Shown: positions 1-8,629, counted from the stretch's first letter. The stretch: DNA of 48,593 nt from Mesobacillus subterraneus (GCF_000934845.1 NZ_JXIQ01000111.1:1-48593), one strand, 5' to 3'. The notes: generated from the letters alone by a model not told the origin. Numbers and translations: made by a program.

Positions 1-38
1 CGCGGAAAGCGAGTTTCTGGAGTGGAAAACGATTATCA
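1..38. repeat. Fragment resembling a dispersed Bacillaceae intergenic repeat
   Basis: The first bases (GCGGAAAGCGAG, then a CTGGAGTGGAAA stretch) resemble a short sequence I remember as scattered between genes in many Bacillus-type genomes, often at gene ends. It is cut by the window edge and contains no gene. The assignment is from memory of the family and was not checked by a search. Confidence 0.35.
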
Positions 39-52
39 GCCAAACCAAAAAG

Positions 53-79
53 GACCGGGCGGTTTTTGCCCTTTTTTAC
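53..79 (+). terminator. Weak terminator of an upstream gene outside the window
   Basis: A short GGGC/GCCC stem around a T-rich loop is followed by a run of six T. It probably closes a gene lying before the window. The stem is only 4 bp, so the call is tentative. Confidence 0.35.
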
Positions 80-225
80 TTAAAGAGTTGTGAAATTTCT
101 AGCGCATTTTCGAGAAATTGTTGGGAAAATGACAAAAAAATCTCTTTCCTTTATCACATCGTTACAAAGATTTAGACTAATATGAAAGTAATGGTTTGTA
201 TAAAAAACATAACGGAGGGGAAAGT

Positions 226-2286
226 ATGTCATCGATTAGTCAGGTTAAAACCGTTTGTGGTTATTGCGGTACAGGTTGTGGACTGATTTTGGAGGTGGAA
301 GATAATAAGATTGTTAAAATCAGAGGAGATAAAGAGGCGCCTGTTAACAAAGGGCAAACTTGTGTGAAAGGGGCTTTTGCCTATCAATATGTTCATTCAC
401 CTAAAAGATTGGATACACCGTTGATTCGAAAAGCAGGCGAGCTTGTTAAGGTAACATGGGAAGAAGCATATGAGTATATCGCTAGCCATTTAACGTCGAT
501 TAAAGATCGATTTGGCCCAGAAGCCATCTCTATGTTTGCTTGTGCAAGGACTACTAACGAATCTAATTATGTTACCCAAAAATTCATGAGAACAGCTATC
601 GGCAGCAATAATATTGATGGCTGTAACCGAACCTGACACGCTCCAAGTGTCGCCGGTCTGGCGACTGTTTTTGGCAGTGGTTTCCCTACCAATACTTTAG
701 AAGATATCGATGAGGCTGAGGTTTTATTGCTAATGGGTTCAAATACGACTGAAGCTCATCCAATCATTGGGAATAAAATGAAGAAGGCCGCCAAAAATGG
801 ACTTAAAATCGTGGTTATTGATCCTAGAAGAATTGATATGGTCAAATCCGCACATAAACATTTACAAATTAAGGTTGGTACAGACATTGCCTTAATCAAT
901 GCGCTGATCCGGATTATCATAACTGAAAATTTATTCGACCCGGATTTCATCGGTAAGAACACGGAAGAGTTTGATGCTCTGCTGGAAAAAGTCAATAGGT
1001 ATACCCCTGAATATGCAGCAGAAATCACGGGATTAAAGGCAGAAGACATCATCGAAGTGGCACGTCTGTATGCTGTGTCAAATCGTTCGATGATTGCCTA
1101 TACACTTGGGATCACCGAGCACCACTGTGGTGTAAACAATGTATTTGATATCGCAAATCTGGCATTGTTGACAGGACATATTGGGAAGAAAGGAGCAGGT
1201 ATCATGCCTCTTCGCGGACAAAATAATGTCCAGGGTGCAGGTGATATGGGGTGCCTGCCTAATCAGCTTCCAGGTGCAGTCAGTTTGCTGGATCAGGAAT
1301 ACCGGGCACGATTTGAGGCAGCGTGGGAAACAGAAATCAGCCAAAAAATTGGTGATACCCAAACAAGGGCATTGGATAAAATGGAAACTGGAGAGGTTAA
1401 AGCTTTATACTGCATTGGTGAGAATCCATTGGTAGCAGATGTCCACATGAATCATACAAGGAGATTATTAGAAAAACTCGATTTACTTATTGTCCAGGAT
1501 ATTTTCCTGACCGAAACGGCTGAAATGGCTGATGTGGTGCTCCCTGCGAAATCATGGGGAGAGGTTGATGGAACTTATACAAATACGGACCGCAGAATCC
1601 AGCGGGTCCGAACAGCAGTTAAGGCACAGTCTGGTGTAAAAGAAGATTGGGAGATATTATCAGAACTGTCTACGAAGATGGGCTATCAAATGAGTTATCA
1701 TTCCAGTAAAGAGATTTGGAATGAAGTAAGAGAACTTGCATGGGAGATGTACGGCGGAATTTCCTACGAACGTTTGGAAGAGGAATATGGGGTACATTAT
1801 CCATGCCCTAATGAAAATCATCCTGGTACGAAAATCATGCATGAGCGATTTTATGCTGGAACAGACAACAGCGAACGCTCAAGTTTTGTTCCTGTTGACT
1901 TCACGCCGCCGCTGGAAACCCCAGATGAAGACTATCCTTTTACACTGACAACAGGCAGACGTTATGAGTCGTATAATACCAATACCCAAACTCGTTATTA
2001 CGCACCTGGTGTAAAAATAAAACAAACAGAAGAAACATTGGATCTCCATCCTGAAGACGCTTTGCGGTTATCAATGGTCGATGGTCAACTCGTTCGAGTA
2101 ACTTCTCGGAGAGGCACACTTGTTGTAAAAGTGAAAATAACGGAACAAGTAGTCCCTGGACTTGTGTTTATGAGCTTCCATTGGTCGGAGGTACCTACCA
2201 ATGTGCTAACTTTGAATGAATTTGATCCAATCTCTGGAACAGCAGAATTTAAAGCATGTGCGGTTAAAATCGAAAACATTACCTGA
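226..2286 (+). CDS. fdhF: Selenocysteine-containing formate dehydrogenase, catalytic subunit (TGA 634-636 read as Sec137)
   Basis: Molybdenum bis-MGD enzyme oxidising formate to CO2; 686 residues if the TGA at 634-636 is read as selenocysteine. An N-terminal [4Fe-4S] motif has Cys11, Cys14, Cys18 and Cys46, followed by CVKG with the conserved Lys48. The TGA lies in NNIDGCNRT-U-HAPSVAGL, the position of the catalytic Sec-His pair of E. coli FdhF, and the frame continues intact for another 549 codons of molybdopterin-oxidoreductase sequence. The ATG at 226 is chosen because GGAGGGG sits just upstream; an in-frame TTG at 196 has no such site. Unlike the second formate dehydrogenase (8967-11924) it lacks the N-terminal ferredoxin domains, so its electron acceptor is unknown. 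No partner subunit is adjacent. Automated annotation would probably split it into two ORFs or call it a pseudogene. Confidence 0.93.
634..665 (+). promoter_or_regulatory. UGA selenocysteine codon and bacterial SECIS hairpin of fdhF
   Basis: After the TGA at 634-636 there are 12 nt and then a perfect 6-bp stem, GTCGCC (649-654) and GGCGAC (660-665), closed by the loop GGTCT. The loop begins 18 nt after the UGA. This resembles the E. coli fdhF SECIS, whose apical loop contains GGUCU and is bound by the C-terminal domain of SelB. The bulged U of the E. coli element is not obvious here. Confidence 0.85.
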
Positions 2287-2292
2287 TGAAAC

Positions 2293-2326
2293 AAAAATCC
2301 CTTATTTAAGGGATTTTTGCTTTTTT
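2293..2326 (+). terminator. Terminator of fdhF
   Basis: AAAAATCCCTT and AAGGGATTTTT form a stem immediately after the fdhF stop, followed by GC and six T. Confidence 0.85.
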
Positions 2327-2440
2327 AATGCTATTTTTCCCAAAAGGAGCAGTGAATTCTGTACATTTTAGTATGAAAAGGAGAAATATAACAGAAAACG
2401 TTAGTAATAATCAAACTATTCAGACTTTTTGACATGTTCT

Positions 2441-2457
2441 CGTTATATTACTGTTAT
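2441..2457 (+). promoter_or_regulatory. Candidate WalR (YycF) box upstream of the YocH-like gene
   Basis: CGTTAT-N5-TGTTAT matches the WalR consensus TGTWAH-N5-TGTWAH with one mismatch. In B. subtilis WalRK controls yocH and other cell-wall genes. The site is about 100 bp before the start codon. Call by pattern only. Confidence 0.4.
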
Positions 2458-2554
2458 TCTCGTCATCAAACTTATATGTGGTTGTTCTTTTTCTCCTGAA
2501 ATTCTATGGTACGATAATTCACGTGATAAAAATTAGCCGATGGGAGGCAAACAA

Positions 2555-3319
2555 ATGAAAAAATCAATAGTATCTTTGGTTGCAGCTGCGGCAATTTCTG
2601 TGGCTGCCGGGACACAAGCACAGGCAGAGGAGATCGTCGTACATAAAGGGGATACACTTTGGGGTCTTTCGAAGGAATACGGCGTGTCAGTAAATTTATT
2701 AAAGAAATGGAATAATCTTTCGAATAATGTAATCCACCCAAATGATTTATTAGAAGTTTCCCCTATAAAATACGTGCAAGTGCGAAAAGGGGATACCCTT
2801 TGGAAACTATCTAAAGCATATAACGTTACTGTTGAGGAACTAAAAAAATCAAATAAATTATCTTCTGACCTGATCTATCCTGGGATGAAGCTGGAAGTTT
2901 ATACCGATATTCCAATTGAAATAAAGACAGAGAAATCTTCTGCTAAAAAGCAACCAGCTGCTCCAGTAGTAACTCCGGTGTCAGCACCTGTTGAAAAAAC
3001 GACAACCGCAGTAAAGCCTGCTGCTACAACGAACCGATTAACCGTTGAGGCGACTGCGTATACAGCAAATTGCCCCGGATGCTCAGGGATTACCAAGACT
3101 GGAGTAAATCTGAAGGCAAATTCTGATGCGAAAGTTATTGCTGTTGATCCTTCTGTGATTCCACTTGGCTCAAAAGTTTATGTGGAAGGATACGGTTACG
3201 CAACAGCTGAAGATACCGGTGGAGCGATCAAAGGCAATCGCATAGATGTATTTATACCTTCGCAGGACGGAGCAGTCGAATGGGGCCGAAAGCAAGTAAA
3301 GGTGACAATTCTCGATTAA
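2555..3319 (+). CDS. Secreted YocH-like cell-wall protein: two LysM domains and a C-terminal 3D domain
   Basis: A 254-residue exported protein. Residues 1 to about 29 form a signal peptide (MKKSIVSLVAAAAISV, then AQAEE). Two LysM repeats follow, each with KGDTLW and a Y-x-V core, at about 32-75 and 81-124; they bind peptidoglycan. A Pro/Ala/Thr-rich linker leads to a 3D domain (about 168-254) with the EATAYTA, AVDPSVIPLGSKVYV and AEDTGGAIKGNRIDVF motifs, including the three Asp residues that name the family. The architecture matches B. subtilis YocH, a muropeptide-active wall protein. ATG 2555 is preferred over 2540 because GGGAGG lies 7 nt before it. A WalR-like box lies upstream. Confidence 0.9.
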   Translation: MKKSIVSLVAAAAISVAAGTQAQAEEIVVHKGDTLWGLSKEYGVSVNLLKKWNNLSNNVIHPNDLLEVSPIKYVQVRKGDTLWKLSKAYNVTVEELKKSNKLSSDLIYPGMKLEVYTDIPIEIKTEKSSAKKQPAAPVVTPVSAPVEKTTTAVKPAATTNRLTVEATAYTANCPGCSGITKTGVNLKANSDAKVIAVDPSVIPLGSKVYVEGYGYATAEDTGGAIKGNRIDVFIPSQDGAVEWGRKQVKVTILD

Positions 3320-3333
3320 TAATGATTAGGATA

Positions 3334-3364
3334 AAAGAGCATTGACCGTAGTCAATGCTCTTTC
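3334..3364. terminator. Bidirectional terminator between convergent genes
   Basis: A perfect 13-bp stem, AAAGAGCATTGAC and its complement, with a CGTA loop and T or A runs on both sides. It serves the YocH-like gene and also holds the last codons and stop of the minus-strand coiled-coil gene. Confidence 0.85.
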
Positions 3365-4122
3365 TGGCTCTTTTCTTTTTTTATTATTTTTTTCTGTTGG
3401 CGGATGTTTGGTAGGATGAAGCTGAAAAGAAAACTGGTCCATTTGGAATAATGGTTTTCAAGCTTTTCGAGGAAATCATTAGCCATATTTGAATGGACGT
3501 TTTTTATTTCACTCAATTGATCTGAAATTCTTTCTCCGACAGCATCCTGCTTACAGAGTTGTTCCATAACGGTTTCATGGTAAACTCCTTGCAAGTCCAT
3601 ATGATTTTTAACCATATTTTGTAGTAGTTCCTGCTTCTGCTCCTGAATAAAAAGTGACTTGGTGACATCCTCGTATTCGAGCAGTTTTCTGTTTAAGTCG
3701 ACGATCATCGACTGCTGATAGGCCAGCTGGTCCAAAATTGCCTGGTTTGTCAGTTCCTCGCTTAAGAGTGTTTTTGAAAGTTGTTCATGCATTTTTTCTA
3801 ACTTCATTAATTTTTCGTCCAGATCAGAAGTCGATTCTTTTTGCTCGTATATATTCTCGATCACTTTCTCGGATATTGTTTCCTGCTTTGCAAGTGTGGA
3901 AAACAGTGACTTAAACTGTTGCAGTTGTTCCTGTCTGTTCTCTTGAAATGTATTTTCAAATTTTATAACACTTCCAGAAAACTCATTGTTAAGTTTTTCC
4001 TGTTCATTTAACACTTCATGAAGGTAATTTATGTGAAATTTTGCCTGATTTTCAGGTTCCTCAACTTTTTGTTGGTTGCTGAAAACTTGTGGGGAGACAA
4101 AATCATTGACAAATAAAGGCAT
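3352..4122 (-). CDS. Hypothetical coiled-coil protein
   Basis: A 256-residue protein I do not recognise. From about residue 35 to 220 it is rich in Glu, Gln, Lys and Leu in heptad-like order (LDEKLMKLEKMHEQLSKTLL; NRKLLEYEDV), so a long coiled coil is likely. It has no signal peptide. A short hydrophobic patch near the C-terminus (WTSFLFSFILPNI) precedes a basic tail (KKIIKKEKSQK), which could mediate peripheral membrane contact. GGAGTGAT lies about 8 nt before the ATG. It is transcribed alone, convergent with the YocH-like gene, and its stop lies inside the shared terminator. Confidence 0.75.
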   Translation of the reverse strand: MPLFVNDFVSPQVFSNQQKVEEPENQAKFHINYLHEVLNEQEKLNNEFSGSVIKFENTFQENRQEQLQQFKSLFSTLAKQETISEKVIENIYEQKESTSDLDEKLMKLEKMHEQLSKTLLSEELTNQAILDQLAYQQSMIVDLNRKLLEYEDVTKSLFIQEQKQELLQNMVKNHMDLQGVYHETVMEQLCKQDAVGERISDQLSEIKNVHSNMANDFLEKLENHYSKWTSFLFSFILPNIRQQKKIIKKEKSQKEH

Positions 4123-4272
4123 GGGATAATCACTCCATAAAATAAGTTTCTTACATCTTATGTGTTTTCCCCTTTAATTGGTACTTGCGAAAGATAACAC
4201 TAATTACCGTTCATGAAAACAGGCAGATGCAGCAAGCTAATAAAAACTGGGACAAGGAAAGGGGCGGCAAAT

Positions 4273-5028
4273 ATGCTACCAGACGAGCAGGTAAGGGAAT
4301 TACAAGCAGAACTACTTAAAAATAAAAAGGAGCTAGAAGGCCATCTAGCTGCCAACGACCATTTCGATTTAAGGAGTGGCCATACCCATGAATCAACAGG
4401 AGAGCTTTCTAGTTATGATAACCACCCAGGTGATGAAGGAACAGAGTTATTTGAACGTGAGAAAGATATTGCACTTAACGATCACGCGGAATACCTGCTA
4501 AATAATATCAATTTAGCATTACAGGCGATCGAGGCAGGAAGTTATGGAAAGTGTGAAACATGCGGAAACGACATTCCTTTTGAGCGGTTAAAAGCAGTGC
4601 CGGATACGAGGTTTTGTATAGAACACACACTTGACAGGACCGTTTCACATAATCGTCCGATTGAAGAAGGAGTATTAATCCCGCCATTTGGGAAATTTGA
4701 TTTAGATGATAAAGAGGAAAATGTTGGGTTTGACGCAGAAGATTCGTGGCAGGAAGTAGCCAGTTGGGGCACTTCAGAAACTCCCTCCGATTTCATTGAA
4801 CCGAAAGCAGATTATAATGAAATGTATATTGAATCGGAAGAAAACATTGGATATGTCGAGGATTTTGAAAACTTTGTTGGCAATGATATCACCGGAAAAG
4901 AAATAAAGATATATCCAAATAAACAGCACGAAAAATACGAAGAGGAGTTGGACAAAGAAAATATCATGACGTCATTTGGAGACCTACCTGCTTACGAACA
5001 CGATCCGTATGTTGAAAAAGATAAGTAG
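4273..5028 (+). CDS. yteA: YteA-like protein with DksA/TraR-type zinc finger
   Basis: A 251-residue soluble protein of the YteA family, found in spore formers. An acidic helical N-terminal half (LRSGHTHESTGELSSYDNHPGDEGTE) is followed by a zinc-binding segment, CETCGNDIPFERLKAVPDTRFCIEH, around residues 95-120; the last ligand appears to be His rather than Cys. The C-terminal third is acidic and contains long Glu/Asp stretches. DksA-type proteins reach into the RNA polymerase secondary channel, but the role of YteA itself is not established. ATG 4273 follows AAAGGGGCGG; an in-frame ATG 60 nt upstream (4213) lacks a site. Transcribed alone and closed by a 16-bp hairpin. Confidence 0.85.
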   Translation: MLPDEQVRELQAELLKNKKELEGHLAANDHFDLRSGHTHESTGELSSYDNHPGDEGTELFEREKDIALNDHAEYLLNNINLALQAIEAGSYGKCETCGNDIPFERLKAVPDTRFCIEHTLDRTVSHNRPIEEGVLIPPFGKFDLDDKEENVGFDAEDSWQEVASWGTSETPSDFIEPKADYNEMYIESEENIGYVEDFENFVGNDITGKEIKIYPNKQHEKYEEELDKENIMTSFGDLPAYEHDPYVEKDK

Positions 5029-5033
5029 AGAAC

Positions 5034-5068
5034 GCCAAAAAAAAGACCAAGCTGGTCTTTTTTTTGGC
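5034..5068 (+). terminator. Terminator of the yteA-like gene
   Basis: A perfect 16-bp stem (GCCAAAAAAAAGACCA and complement) with a 3-nt AGC loop; the distal arm contains eight T in a row. Its symmetry makes it usable in both directions. Confidence 0.9.
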
Positions 5069-5145
5069 TGTCGACGATGATTAAAATCGCTTAAGTCGGG
5101 GAATAGACAAGCATATTGTAAATGGAGAAATGAGGTGTGCGTTTA

Positions 5146-6009
5146 GTGAAAGAGAAAATGAAACGTTATGGGAAAAGTTTGTTCGGCGAGCTGAAAAAAG
5201 ATCGAGTAACCGGTCTTGCTGCCCAACAGGCATATTATTATATGCTTGCCTTGTTTCCATTGCTGATTTTGTTAATTGCCATCGTTCCCTACTTAAATAT
5301 CGACCAGCAAAAGGCAATCGATGTAATCAATCAAATGTTGCCAGAAGAATCCGCACAATTATTAAGAGATAATGTAGTAAAGCTCGTAAGTGAACGAAAT
5401 GGCGGACTGCTTACTTTCGGGATCATCGGTACGATCTGGTCTGCGTCAAATGGGATGAACGCATTTATGAAAGCGATAAATGTTGCCTATGATATAAAGG
5501 AAACGAGATCCTTCCTTAAGGCAAGGCTTGTCTCGATTCTATTGACACTTGGGTTAATCCTCGCTTTTGTAGTTGCGTTATTGCTCCCGGTTTTCGGGAA
5601 TGTCATATTAAATATGATCCAAACGATCATTCCCATTCCGGAACCATATGATATAATCTTCCAAGTGATCAGGTGGATTACAGGGATTGCTGTTATGGTA
5701 ATTGTACTGACAGGATTGTATCGAATTGCTCCAAACAAGCATTATCCATTTACGCATGTATTGCCAGGAGCAATTTTTTCTACTATTGTTTGGCAGCTGA
5801 TTTCTCTCGGATTTTCATTTTATGTCAGCAATTTTTCAAACTACTCGGCAACATACGGTAGTCTTGGCGGAGTGATCGTGTTAATGCTTTGGTTGTTTCT
5901 GACAGGATTGGCACTCGTACTAGGTGGTGAAATAAATGCGATTTACCATAGAGACAAGATGGGGGAAAAACAAATGAATAAAGATCAAAAAATTTCAGCA
6001 AACGGGTAA
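5146..6009 (+). CDS. YihY/BrkB family integral membrane protein
   Basis: A 287-residue polytopic membrane protein of the YihY/virulence factor BrkB family (formerly mis-assigned as ribonuclease BN). The family signature GLAAQQAYYYMLALFPLLILLIA opens the first membrane segment, and about five more hydrophobic segments follow, including the C-terminal GGVIVLMLWLFLTGLALVLGGEINA motif. The biochemical function is unknown. GTG 5146 is chosen because GAGGTG lies 8 nt before it; GTG 5137, using GGAG upstream, is also possible and would add three residues. Single-gene unit with its own terminator. Confidence 0.88.
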   Translation: MKEKMKRYGKSLFGELKKDRVTGLAAQQAYYYMLALFPLLILLIAIVPYLNIDQQKAIDVINQMLPEESAQLLRDNVVKLVSERNGGLLTFGIIGTIWSASNGMNAFMKAINVAYDIKETRSFLKARLVSILLTLGLILAFVVALLLPVFGNVILNMIQTIIPIPEPYDIIFQVIRWITGIAVMVIVLTGLYRIAPNKHYPFTHVLPGAIFSTIVWQLISLGFSFYVSNFSNYSATYGSLGGVIVLMLWLFLTGLALVLGGEINAIYHRDKMGEKQMNKDQKISANG

Positions 6010-6040
6010 AACAGCAGGATTTCATTCCTGCTGTTTTGTT
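6009..6040 (+). terminator. Terminator of the YihY-family gene
   Basis: AAACAGCAGGA and TCCTGCTGTTT form an 11-bp stem with a 6-nt loop, starting at the stop codon and ending in TTTTGTTT. Confidence 0.85.
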
Positions 6041-6245
6041 TACCCAGTGGGAACAGTAGAAAAAGCAGGACCAGGTGTTCAGAATGGAAAAAAGGGAGAC
6101 GGGGTAGTCATTCCGTTTAGCGTTTCGTACGGTGAACGATTTATTGTCAAACCCCCTTTTGAAATTCGATTGAATAACTTGAAACAAGAACATCAGTAGC
6201 GTCCTCTCCATACACTGGTATAAATGCTTTTGGGGAGGATTCCAG

Positions 6246-6674
6246 ATGTATCCTTATTATAATTACTACAGGCAAAATCAAAAATTAATCAATAACTTAT
6301 CCAGAGCAATCAATGGTGAATACGCTGCAACAAAATGTTATGCAGAGCTAGCCGCAATGGCACCAAGTGCAGAACAGAAAAAGCGAATCAAGGAAATATT
6401 AAATGATGAAAAAAGACATTTGCAGCAAATCTCTCAAATTTATTCAGCAGTAACAGGAAAGCAGCCTCAGTTGCAGATGATGGAAGAGTGTAAGAATTCT
6501 TATGTTCAAGGACTTGAAGCATCCTTTAAGGATGAACAAGAGACGACTGATTTTTACCATGATATCGCAAATAAAGCTACAAACTCCGTCATTAAAGAAG
6601 TTTTTAGGCGCGCAGCATATGACGAGCAAAACCACGCAGTGTGGTTCCTTTATTTTTACGAGAAAGAGAAGTAG
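6246..6674 (+). CDS. Ferritin-like (rubrerythrin-type) di-iron protein
   Basis: A 142-residue helical protein with the di-iron four-helix pattern: Glu25 (INGEYAA), DEKRH with Glu55 and His58, a second Glu-rich helix (FKDEQETTDFYHDI) and DEQNH near the C-terminus. Ferritin-like proteins of this size bind two irons within the bundle. The N-terminus is Tyr/Asn-rich (MYPYYNYYRQNQ), which recalls spore-associated ferritin-like proteins of Bacillus, but that link is inference. GGGGAGGA precedes the ATG. Monocistronic; the terminator stem starts at the stop codon. Confidence 0.82.
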   Translation: MYPYYNYYRQNQKLINNLSRAINGEYAATKCYAELAAMAPSAEQKKRIKEILNDEKRHLQQISQIYSAVTGKQPQLQMMEECKNSYVQGLEASFKDEQETTDFYHDIANKATNSVIKEVFRRAAYDEQNHAVWFLYFYEKEK

Positions 6675-6703
6675 GAACTGGAGATTTCTAGTTCCTATTT
6701 TTT
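6672..6703 (+). terminator. Terminator of the ferritin-like gene
   Basis: TAGGAACT and AGTTCCTA, extended inward by three more pairs, then six T. The proximal arm begins in the stop codon. Confidence 0.8.
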
Positions 6704-6816
6704 ATACACCAGAAAGGATAATATTCATTTTGAAATACATAAAGGCAATAATAAGGCACAATGCTTTTTGGGTATGGCATCGAAGTTTTCACTGTTTCTA
6801 CACATTTAATAGAAAA

Positions 6817-6841
6817 ATTCTAGTGTATTTTACACTAGAAT
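6817..6841 (+). promoter_or_regulatory. Perfect inverted repeat upstream of the TsdA-like gene (candidate operator)
   Basis: ATTCTAGTGTA is followed by TTT and its exact complement, 55 bp before the start codon. There is no T-run, so it is not a terminator for a preceding gene. The TGTA/TACA core is compatible with several dimeric regulators; no specific one is claimed. Confidence 0.5.
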
Positions 6842-6896
6842 GGGTATAGGGAAAATGAATTTTTGTATTGGAAAATCTACATAGGGAGGAATAGAA

Positions 6897-7829
6897 ATGA
6901 AGAACGGTCTCGCAATTATTATTGGATTTTTGATCTTAGGATCGTTATTTATCGGCTGGAAAATCAGTCAAGATCTTGGAGCCTCAGAAACAACGACTGC
7001 GCCACAGCAGTCAGAAGGAACGGCTAGCAATACAATTGAGTTTAATCCGCCAAGCATCGAGGATGTTCCAGATGGGCCACTAGGTGAAAGCATAAAATAT
7101 GGTTATGATTTAATGATGGATACGAATACAATAGCCGATGAATATGTAGGCAATAATTTATCCTGTGCAAGCTGTCACGCAAATGGAGGCACAGTCCAAA
7201 ATGGTGCCCCTATGATCGGCTTAACTGCTGTTTACCCAGAGTATAGGCCTCGTGAAGGAGAAGTATTTACACTTGAGGATCGAATTAACGGATGTATGAT
7301 CCGAAGTATGAATGGCCAAATGATTCCTGAAGACAGTAAAGAAATGAGGGCAATGATTGCTTATTTGCATTATTTGTCTGAAGGAATACCAGCAGGGGCG
7401 GATATTCCCTGGAGAGCAGCCAAAGAGCAAAAACAATTTCCAGTTCCAAGTATAGAGGATGGAGAAAAGGTGTATGCACAATCCTGTGCAAGCTGTCATG
7501 CAGCAGATGGAGGAGGTACTGGTCCTAACACGGGACCGGCTCTATGGGGAGAAAATTCCTTTAATGATGGAGCGGGCATGTCAAGACTGACGAACATGGC
7601 AGGATATGTTCAAAAAAATATGCCTAAGGGACAGGGAGGAACATTGACGGATCAGCAGGCAATCGATGTGGCTGCATATATCCTTAGCCATGATCGGCCA
7701 GAGTTTAAAGGGCATGAAAAGGACTGGCCAAAAGGCGGCAGACCAGCAGATATTATGAATAACGAAAAACGAGAGCAAATTAAGAACGGGACAATCGATT
7801 GGGAGGCAATGGTTACGGTAAAGAAATAA
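6897..7829 (+). CDS. tsdA: Membrane-anchored dihaem cytochrome c, TsdA-like (thiosulfate dehydrogenase/tetrathionate reductase family)
   Basis: A 310-residue protein with an N-terminal hydrophobic anchor (LAIIIGFLILGSLFIGW) and two covalent haem sites, Cys90-x-x-Cys93-His94 and Cys197-x-x-Cys200-His201. Between and after them are stretches typical of TsdA: YRPREGEVFTLEDRINGCM, RSMNG, LWGENSFNDGAGMSRL and the C-terminal DVAAYILSHDRP. TsdA couples two thiosulfates to tetrathionate, or the reverse, outside the membrane; the conserved Cys in INGCM may be involved at the active-site haem, but I cannot verify the ligand. The direction here is unknown. An uncleaved anchor instead of a free periplasmic form suits a Gram-positive cell. 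Transcribed alone behind an inverted repeat. Confidence 0.8.
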   Translation: MKNGLAIIIGFLILGSLFIGWKISQDLGASETTTAPQQSEGTASNTIEFNPPSIEDVPDGPLGESIKYGYDLMMDTNTIADEYVGNNLSCASCHANGGTVQNGAPMIGLTAVYPEYRPREGEVFTLEDRINGCMIRSMNGQMIPEDSKEMRAMIAYLHYLSEGIPAGADIPWRAAKEQKQFPVPSIEDGEKVYAQSCASCHAADGGGTGPNTGPALWGENSFNDGAGMSRLTNMAGYVQKNMPKGQGGTLTDQQAIDVAAYILSHDRPEFKGHEKDWPKGGRPADIMNNEKREQIKNGTIDWEAMVTVKK

Positions 7830-7833
7830 GGAC

Positions 7834-7877
7834 ATAGAGAAACCCAGCACTTTTAAGTAGGTGCTGGGTTTCTCTAT
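7834..7877 (+). terminator. Terminator of the TsdA-like gene
   Basis: A perfect 17-bp stem, ATAGAGAAACCCAGCAC and complement, with a 10-nt loop. No long T-run follows, only ATATTAT. Confidence 0.8.
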
Positions 7878-8020
7878 ATTATCATTAAATAAAATGATAT
7901 GTAAGTATGTGAATATGCTAAAATAAACAGTGACTAAGAATCAATAGCAGTATATAACTATATACTATCAAATTGCTAGCTGATAGATAAGTGTTTTAAT
8001 TTTGAAGGGAAGTTTGGCAA

Positions 8021-8209
8021 ATGAATGAAACTCAGAGGATTCAATTAAACGTCAGGGTCACTAGGGAAACCTCGGACAAGCTTGATGAAATCGTAGAATA
8101 CTATCAAGAACATACGAAGATTGGCAGAATATACAAAGGGGATGTTTTATCAGATATTATCGAAAAATCATATGAAATCATGCTGAAACAGAAGCGGTTA
8201 AATCGATAA
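8021..8209 (+). CDS. Small ribbon-helix-helix-like protein
   Basis: 62 residues. The N-terminal IQLNVRVTRETSDKLDEIV looks like the beta strand and first helix of a ribbon-helix-helix DNA-binding protein, and KGDVLSDIIEKSYEIMLKQ like its second helix. GAAGGGAAG precedes the ATG. No toxin partner is adjacent: the next gene is a small membrane protein with its own ribosome-binding site. Target and role unknown. Confidence 0.65.
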   Translation: MNETQRIQLNVRVTRETSDKLDEIVEYYQEHTKIGRIYKGDVLSDIIEKSYEIMLKQKRLNR

Positions 8210-8330
8210 ATTAATATGACAAATTGTCAATAAATAAAAGTGACAATAAAGTGAACAAAACAGTTGCAGCAATCAATAATTAATCGTATTATTTAAATAA
8301 TCTGAATAAACGATAAGGTGGTTATTGATT

Positions 8331-8573
8331 ATGATGCGGATGTCGATTGCAGGCGTAGCCGGATTTGTCCTAGTGTTTATTGAGTCCTATATTGTTATGA
8401 GCCTGAAAAAATATGAAGCGATTGATTTTGGAGGGATTGCCCCGTTTGTTAGTGTCTGGACAATGAATTTTTTTCTGGTGTTCTCCATTTTAACCCACAT
8501 AAAATTTTGGTATGAAGACCGTGAAGCTCAGCGAGAAGAAGAAGCTGCACAAAGGGACAGATTTCTTAACTGA
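8331..8573 (+). CDS. Small hypothetical membrane protein
   Basis: 80 residues with two predicted membrane helices (IAGVAGFVLVFIESYIVM and the VSVWTMNFFLVFSIL region) and a charged C-terminal tail rich in Glu and Arg (YEDREAQREEEAAQRDRF). ATG 8331 follows AAGGTGG with 9-nt spacing; a second ATG is immediately downstream. Not recognised. It converges on the small gene at 8630-8776 with a hairpin between. Confidence 0.65.
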   Translation: MMRMSIAGVAGFVLVFIESYIVMSLKKYEAIDFGGIAPFVSVWTMNFFLVFSILTHIKFWYEDREAQREEEAAQRDRFLN

Positions 8574-8580
8574 TCGTGAC

Positions 8581-8620
8581 AGAGAAAGGCCATTTTACAA
8601 ATGACCTTTCTCTTTTTTTG
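8581..8620. terminator. Bidirectional terminator
   Basis: AGAGAAAGGCCATTT pairs with AAATGACCTTTCTCT with one C-A mismatch, followed by seven T. It lies between convergent small genes. Confidence 0.8.
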
Positions 8621-8629
8621 TAAATATTT

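Noticed and set aside
1-225. An inverted AATTTCT/AGAAATT pair upstream of fdhF as a redox-regulator site
   Set aside because: The arms are AT-rich and spaced 12 bp apart, and do not match FNR, Rex or ArcA consensus sites.
5130-5372. Arg/Ser-rich frame overlapping the start of the YihY gene
   Set aside because: Shadow frame of the membrane protein with implausible composition.
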